A stretch of 10,599 nucleotides of DNA from Promethearchaeota archaeon. Lineage in GTDB: Archaea > Asgardarchaeota > Lokiarchaeia > Sigynarchaeales > SOKP01. The notes under the pieces are model-generated. The model did no database searches and was not told where the DNA came from. It saw nothing but the letters and a program-made list of their open reading frames with translations. Where the stretch lies: NCBI GenBank assembly GCA_016839905.1, contig JAEOTJ010000291.1:1-10599 (forward strand), in the 5' to 3' direction. How positions within the stretch are numbered: the first letter of the stretch is position 1; the number at the start of each line of letters is the position of its first letter. Position numbers and translations under genes: made by a program. This document shows, one piece after another, positions 7,264-10,599 of the stretch.

Positions 7264-7276
7264 AATATTCAGAATT

Positions 7277-7816
7277 ATGGGTACTGATAAAGATATAAAG
7301 CCTAACATTTATGACTCTAACTACTTAACTGAAGATTTTCTCATAAGAAATTGTACGTTTGACGATCTAGACTTTGTAAAAGCAGTAAATGAAAAAGAGC
7401 TTCCTGAAGATTACCCCTTTTTCTTTTATAAAAGTATTTTTGATAATTTTCCAGAATCCTTTTTAGTAGCTTGCCCTAAAGACAATCCTCAAAAAATTAT
7501 AGGTTATATAATGTGGAGAGTAGAAAAAATCCCCTCAAAGTATAGTTTACGAATAATTCATAAAGGCCATCTAGTATCCATTGCGGTCTTAGAAAGATAT
7601 CGACGAAAAGGTATTGCTTCAGCTCTATTATTAAATACAATGCCAGTACTTAAAAAACATAATATTAAAGAATATGTCTTAGAAGTGAGAATATCAAATT
7701 ATAACGCTATTAATCTCTATCAAAAATTCAATTTTAATATTGAAACCGTTAAAAAAAATTATTATAAAGATGGAGAAAATGCTTATTACATGATCCTTAA
7801 AATAGATGAATTTTAA
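7277..7816 (+). CDS. archaeal N-alpha-acetyltransferase (Ard1/Naa10-like GNAT)
   Basis: A 179-residue GNAT-fold enzyme that transfers acetyl from acetyl-CoA to protein N-termini. It carries the hallmarks of the archaeal NAT group related to eukaryotic Naa10/Naa50 and bacterial RimI. LPEDYPFFFY (42-51) corresponds to the substrate-side LPENYP block. HLVSIAVLERYRRKGIA (98-114) contains the acetyl-CoA pyrophosphate motif R-x-x-G-x-A (109-114). LEVRISNYNAINLYQKFNF (135-153) and YYKDGENAYYM (162-172) are the family's C-terminal blocks. An N-terminal extension of about 20 residues precedes the fold, and the length is slightly above the usual 155-170. Its TAA stop interlocks with that of the convergent ketopantoate reductase gene within the palindrome TTAA (7813-7816). 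The family is confident; that proteins rather than a small molecule are the substrate follows from close resemblance to characterised archaeal NATs. Confidence 0.92.
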   Translation: MGTDKDIKPNIYDSNYLTEDFLIRNCTFDDLDFVKAVNEKELPEDYPFFFYKSIFDNFPESFLVACPKDNPQKIIGYIMWRVEKIPSKYSLRIIHKGHLVSIAVLERYRRKGIASALLLNTMPVLKKHNIKEYVLEVRISNYNAINLYQKFNFNIETVKKNYYKDGENAYYMILKIDEF

Positions 7817-8820
7817 TCAAAGGATCTCTCTAAACCTTTTATTAAACTTGTTAATATTTCATTTAATGGTACTTTAATACCTAATTCTTCCGCATAATTT
7901 ACGATTCTACCATTAATAAAGTCAATCTCCGTGTTTTTACCCTTGAGAACATCTTGCAACATGGAATTCTTATTTTCTGAACATTTATAGGCTACATTAT
8001 AAGTTAATTCTATGAAATTTTCGTCAGATAAATGTATCTTTTTCATTTTAGCAACATTAATTGCTTCATTCACCGCCTCTCCCATCAAATGCTTTAATCT
8101 TTCATTTTCCAATAATTGACCATTTCTCAAGCGTGTTAGAGCACCTAAAGCATTGATTCCAATGTTAACAAATATCTTTTCCCAACAATCTTTAATGATA
8201 TCGTCTGATAATGTAGTTTCTAATCCCCCTAAATCTAACCACTCTTTTAATAGATTTAAATCTTCATTAATTTTAGATAACTTTTCACTTTCTTTTTTAA
8301 AATCTTTCTTATAAGGAAAACCTAACTTCGTAAAACCAATTCCAGTATGAATTACTTTCCCTGGTCCATCTAATAATGCCCCATTACTCGTTACAATCCT
8401 GAATAACTTTTCTCTCGAACAATATTTTTCAATAAAATCTTCATTTCCAAGACCATTTTGTAAAATCACGATTCGTCGACTTTTTTCAATGATTTTTTTG
8501 TACTGCATCATTGCTGACTCTATATCATACGTCTTAGTACAAAGAAAAAGAAAATCAAATCCTTGAAAGGAACCTTCTAAAATGCTTTTTTTATGATCTT
8601 CAAGATTTTCAAATGCCCTTATTTTTACCGTGATTCTCTCTCCATTGATTTTTATTATTGATAATTTTTTTTTATTTATCTCAGCCGCGTGTGCTTTCCT
8701 ACAATAAAATACTACTTCAGGTGAATATTGGGATGATTGAACTGAAGCAATATATCCGCCAAATAAACTACCTATAGAACCCGCTCCAATGATACCAATT
8801 CTTATTTGAGTTTTATTCAT
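7813..8820 (-). CDS. panE: 2-dehydropantoate 2-reductase (ketopantoate reductase)
   Basis: A 335-residue NAD(P)H-dependent reductase converting 2-dehydropantoate to pantoate, an early step of coenzyme A synthesis. The Rossmann start IGIIGAGSIGSLFG (8-21) has G-x-G-x-x-G. LCTKTYD (93-99) and LQNGLGNED (120-128) are the cofactor and active-site loops (Asn122 corresponding to the conserved Asn). CWEKIFVNIGINALGALT (212-229) carries the proposed catalytic Lys215 and the N-x-x-x-N pattern. SMLQDVLKGKNTEIDFINGR (286-305) supplies the substrate-binding Ser and Glu/Asp, followed by a conserved GIKVPLN block. Length is typical or slightly long. The ATG at 8820 lies 22 bases after the stop of the DUF72 gene on the same strand, so the two probably form a bicistronic unit. 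No Shine-Dalgarno is evident. The ApbA/PanE family includes paralogues with other 2-ketoacid substrates, but the nearby phosphopantothenate synthetase supports the pantoate assignment. Confidence 0.9.
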   Translation of the reverse strand: MNKTQIRIGIIGAGSIGSLFGGYIASVQSSQYSPEVVFYCRKAHAAEINKKKLSIIKINGERITVKIRAFENLEDHKKSILEGSFQGFDFLFLCTKTYDIESAMMQYKKIIEKSRRIVILQNGLGNEDFIEKYCSREKLFRIVTSNGALLDGPGKVIHTGIGFTKLGFPYKKDFKKESEKLSKINEDLNLLKEWLDLGGLETTLSDDIIKDCWEKIFVNIGINALGALTRLRNGQLLENERLKHLMGEAVNEAINVAKMKKIHLSDENFIELTYNVAYKCSENKNSMLQDVLKGKNTEIDFINGRIVNYAEELGIKVPLNEILTSLIKGLERSFD

Positions 8821-8842
8821 TTTTTATTATTCTATTAGCATT

Positions 8843-9712
8843 TTATTTTATAAATTTATCTAAACTTGTTTGACTCTCTGAATAAGTACCAGATTTCTTC
8901 TTTATATCTAAAATATTTACTTTACTAGGATCGATTCTAGGCTTAAGATCCAACTCCCTCATCATCATCAATGAATTTTTTGTAGCATAACCAGAAAAGT
9001 GATTGTTAAAATATATGCCCACCTTATCCACATTATTAATGACTTCTTTAACTGATAATGCCCATTTCTTAATCTCCTCTTCCTTGAATAAATAATCAAA
9101 CCAAATTTTCTTTCCATATCCATGAAATCTGATATAAGCGAACTTGGAATTAGTCACATCCATCCTAGGAGGTAAAAGCGGCTCTATAACAGCACAATAT
9201 GTCAAGTTGTTATTCATCAAATAATTAAAAACATCAACATCCATCCATGATTCATGCCGAAACTCTACAACCAAGTGATAACTTTCCCTACTTGGATCTC
9301 TGGGCCAATTCTCAATAAATTCTTTTAAATTTCCAAAATGCTCATCCCTTTTAAATGAAGGAGGTAATTGTATCAGAAAGGCAAGAAGCTTATTGGCAGA
9401 TATCATGGGCGTCATAACTTCCAAAAAATAATCTAACTCATGCAAACATTTATCACAATCTAACTTGCTTTTATGAGTAATCGTCTTCGGAAGCTTCGCA
9501 GAAAAAAGAAAATTTTCAGGTGTTTTCTTTACCCAACTCTGAACAACCCATCTTGAAGGAATATTATAAAATGTTGTATTAATTTCATTTGTATAAAAAA
9601 TCTTTGAATAATATGAAAGAAACTCCTCTTTTTTTAAACTCTTTGGATAAAATGGACCCACCCATTCATCATAACCCCAGCCAGATGTCCCTACTAAAAT
9701 ATTATTTCCCAT
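8843..9712 (-). CDS. DUF72 / YecE-family TIM-barrel protein
   Basis: A 289-residue member of the DUF72 (YecE) family, predicted TIM-barrel proteins of uncertain biochemical role. Diagnostic blocks: GTSGWGYDEW (8-17), NEINTTFYNIPS (42-53), a SAKLPKTITH block (71-80), VEFRHESW (149-156), AYIRFHGYGKKIW (192-204) and IYFNNHFSGYATKN (233-246). Family length is about 240-300, so it looks complete. The ATG at 9712 is preferred over the in-frame GTG at 9721. On this strand AGGTGA (9719-9724) reads as a good Shine-Dalgarno five or six bases before the ATG, so the GTG is probably part of the ribosome-binding site. It is followed 22 bases later by ketopantoate reductase, probably in one transcript. No catalytic function should be assumed; metal-binding or nucleic-acid repair roles have been suggested for the family without firm proof. 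Confidence 0.93.
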   Translation of the reverse strand: MGNNILVGTSGWGYDEWVGPFYPKSLKKEEFLSYYSKIFYTNEINTTFYNIPSRWVVQSWVKKTPENFLFSAKLPKTITHKSKLDCDKCLHELDYFLEVMTPMISANKLLAFLIQLPPSFKRDEHFGNLKEFIENWPRDPSRESYHLVVEFRHESWMDVDVFNYLMNNNLTYCAVIEPLLPPRMDVTNSKFAYIRFHGYGKKIWFDYLFKEEEIKKWALSVKEVINNVDKVGIYFNNHFSGYATKNSLMMMRELDLKPRIDPSKVNILDIKKKSGTYSESQTSLDKFIK

Positions 9713-9718
9713 ATAATT

Positions 9719-9724
9719 CACCTG
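9719..9724 (-). promoter_or_regulatory. Shine-Dalgarno deciding the DUF72 start
   Basis: Read on the - strand the bases are AGGTGA, complementary to the 16S 3' end and six bases before the ATG at 9712. It contains the competing GTG start codon at 9721, which argues against that longer start. Confidence 0.6.
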
Positions 9725-9748
9725 TTCTACGGTTGATTCCTCAACATC

Positions 9749-9758
9749 ATATTAAAAC
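9749..9758 (-). promoter_or_regulatory. TATA-like element of the DUF72 - ketopantoate reductase unit
   Basis: On the - strand this reads GTTTTAATAT. Transcription starting about 25 bases downstream (near 9729) would give a leader of roughly 17 bases holding the Shine-Dalgarno at 9719-9724. The geometry is consistent with an archaeal promoter; the sequence alone is only weakly distinctive. Confidence 0.35.
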
Positions 9759-9929
9759 CATAATAGTGTGAGAGATTGTTATAATTTTTTTCACTCTTCA
9801 ATATTTATATTACAGTTTTAAAACATAATAATTAAGACCATAAAATTTTTAATTCAATATTTACTCTAATATTTTGTCGATGATAATACTTCTATTAAAA
9901 ATATTTCATAATTATCATCGCAAGTTATT
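9759..9929. other. AT-rich spacer without a recognised gene
   Basis: Between the DUF72 promoter and the structured segment at 9930 there is no reading frame that looks coding on either strand. TTTATATT at 9804-9811 is a possible TATA box for rightward transcription. The only strong structure is the inverted repeat at 9878-9920, listed separately. Confidence 0.5.
9878..9920. repeat. perfect 10-bp inverted repeat with 23-base spacer
   Basis: CGATGATAAT (9878-9887) is exactly complementary to ATTATCATCG (9911-9920). It sits directly before the GC-richer structured segment. As RNA it would form a stem-loop that could be the 5' boundary or first helix of that transcript; as DNA it could be a protein-binding site. 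Which of these applies cannot be decided from the sequence. Confidence 0.6.
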
Positions 9930-10209
9930 GGTCAAAACCGACATCTAATGCGAGACGCTTGTCTCTAACGCATTACATGCCGCCAATGACTGGCATCGGA
10001 CCTCGCTGAAGAATGTCAAGGGAGATAAGTTTCAAGCGCTGCTTGGAAAAATCAATGAGCGTGGCAAATTACCATTAAACACCTTCGAGCTTTTCTCAAG
10101 GCAATGGTAACGCGGGAAGCGAGTGCTTAGGATAACCCAGACCTTGGTAATTCTAAGAATACCAAGCCAAGCATGAAAAATAAAACCATGCTCATAGGAA
10201 CATTCTCCC
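9930..10209 (+). ncRNA. candidate structured non-coding RNA upstream of 23S rRNA
   Basis: This segment is visibly richer in G and C than the surrounding spacer and genes, as expected of a structured RNA in an AT-rich genome. By hand it folds into nested helices. Domain 1 (9930-10002): a closing helix 9930-9932 plus 9938-9941 with 9996-10002 encloses hairpin 9946-9975 (TAATGCG with CGCATTA, plus AGAC with GTCT and a CTAA bulge) and hairpin 9977-9996 (overlapping the closing helix by one base). Domain 2 (10020-10209): 10020-10025 with 10204-10209 and 10029-10033 with 10197-10201 close it. A 10-bp helix 10055-10064 with 10186-10195 (one G-U) encloses three hairpins: 10069-10110 (TTACCATT with AATGGTAA, plus an inner 7-bp stem), 10114-10137, and 10143-10166 (CTTGGTA with TACCAAG). 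A small hairpin CAAGC-GCT-GCTTG lies at 10033-10045. I do not recognise an RNA family: RNase P and SRP RNA signatures are absent. It could be an independent RNA or part of a long pre-23S leader. Strand is inferred from co-orientation with 23S. Confidence 0.5.
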
Positions 10210-10337
10210 ACTAAAGTTTATTGTCCTATAAAAAATTTCAATTTTAATTTGCTTTTTACTGAATATGCTGTTTAATTTTTTTCACTTCTTTCATGATTAC
10301 CCCTAACATGAGTAATCTGAACCTTTCCTTAAGTAGA
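10210..10337 (+). promoter_or_regulatory. promoter/leader region of the 23S rRNA gene
   Basis: An AT-rich stretch separates the structured segment from 23S. TATAAAAAA at 10227-10235 is a plausible TATA box, giving a start near 10255 and a leader of about 80 bases. A T7 run at 10276-10282 could instead terminate a transcript coming from the structured segment. Two overlapping inverted repeats lie at 10291-10316 (TCATG with CATGA, ATTAC with GTAAT). Archaeal pre-23S RNA is normally excised through a long helix between leader and trailer; the 3' half lies outside the window, so the processing site cannot be verified. No 16S 3' end, tRNA or 5S sequence is present. Confidence 0.4.
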
Positions 10338-10599
10338 CGCCAATACGCCTCCGCTATTTGGTGGATATCTTGGCTTGGGCACCGATGAAGAGCGTGGCAA
10401 GCTGCGATAAGCTTGGGTTAGTCGCATGCAGACGCTGACCCCAAGATTCTCGAATTGGACATCCAATTGTGGTCTAATAACCCACAATATTCCCACTTAA
10501 CGTGGGAAGGGAAACCCTGGGAAGTAAAACATTTTAATACCAGGAGGAAAAGAAAACAATAGTGATTCCGTGAGTAACGGCGAGCGAAAGCGGAATAGG
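10338..10599 (+). rRNA. 23S ribosomal RNA, 5' part (continues beyond the window)
   Basis: The 5' domain of archaeal large-subunit rRNA is recognisable by conserved stretches: TTGGTGGAT at 10358-10366, GCACCGATGAAGAGCGTG near 10379-10396, GGCAAGCTGCGATAAGC near 10397-10413, and CCAGGAGGAAAAGAAAA (10540-10556) followed by AGTAACGGCGAGCGAAAGCG near 10573-10592. By alignment from memory with the Haloarcula marismortui 23S start, the mature 5' end is expected around 10338-10344, uncertain by several bases. About 260 bases are present and the gene runs off the right edge. No interruption by an intron is seen in this portion. Confidence 0.96.

Noticed and set aside
9713..9721. GTG at 9721 as start of the DUF72 protein, adding three residues
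   Set aside because: On that strand the GTG is embedded in AGGTGA, which is correctly spaced as the Shine-Dalgarno for the ATG at 9712.
9589..9771. 60-codon + strand frame over the DUF72 start
   Set aside because: It is mostly antisense to conserved DUF72 codons and ends in the spacer; no independent support.
9949..10110. 53-codon open frame within the GC-richer segment, considered as a transposase remnant
   Set aside because: It begins right after a stop with no start codon, its length is unremarkable for the composition, no family is recognisable, and the same bases form strong nested helices, so RNA explains the segment better.
9930..10209. RNase P RNA or SRP (7S) RNA
   Set aside because: The conserved GAGGAAAGTCC and ACAGAA blocks of RNase P and the GGAA-loop/AGCA helix 8 motif of SRP RNA are absent on both strands as far as I can read them.
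1..10599. CRISPR array, insertion sequence, prophage or tRNA
   Set aside because: No regularly spaced repeats, transposase, terminal repeats with target duplications, or cloverleaf with the TTCGA-type T-arm were found on either strand.

Overview
This AT-rich window (single-copy coding sequence with A/T-biased third positions, short spacers and TAA at nine of its ten visible stop codons) reads as an archaeal chromosome, most likely an Asgard archaeon of the Lokiarchaeia type. The domain is well supported: archaeal/eukaryotic release factor aRF1, a Get3-type ATPase, an archaeal-type phosphopantothenate synthetase, an archaeal N-alpha-acetyltransferase and the 5' part of an archaeal 23S rRNA. 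The Asgard placement is an inference from composition, the mix of eukaryote-like genes and a 23S gene with no 16S or tRNA in front of it.

Layout. Positions 1-105 are the 3' end of an unrecognised gene, followed by a T-tract. On the + strand come a two-domain protein of unknown function (207-1034), a site-2-protease-type membrane metalloprotease (1132-2955) and a TtuA/Ncs6-type tRNA thiolation enzyme (2972-3955). The - strand holds a release factor/Get3 pair (6303 down to 3961), which converges on the thiolase gene with 5 bp between stop codons. From the divergent region near 6304-6392 the + strand resumes with phosphopantothenate synthetase (6483-7187, probably extended upstream) and an Ard1/Naa10-like acetyltransferase (7277-7816). 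Convergent to these is a - strand pair: a DUF72/YecE protein (9712-8843) and ketopantoate reductase (8820-7813). The last 0.9 kb has no protein gene. It holds an AT-rich spacer, a GC-richer segment (about 9930-10209) that folds on paper into a multi-branched RNA, and the start of 23S rRNA (about 10338 to the window end, incomplete).

Functionally, most genes belong to information processing and protein biogenesis: termination (aRF1), tail-anchored protein delivery or a related ATPase role (Get3), N-terminal acetylation, tRNA thiolation and rRNA. Two genes, ketopantoate reductase and phosphopantothenate synthetase, belong to the archaeal coenzyme A pathway but lie in separate transcription units on opposite strands. 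The most interesting unexplained element is the candidate structured RNA upstream of 23S. The second is the phosphopantothenate synthetase N-terminus, whose conserved residues are encoded upstream of any ATG, GTG or TTG codon. No CRISPR array, tRNA, insertion sequence or attachment site was seen.
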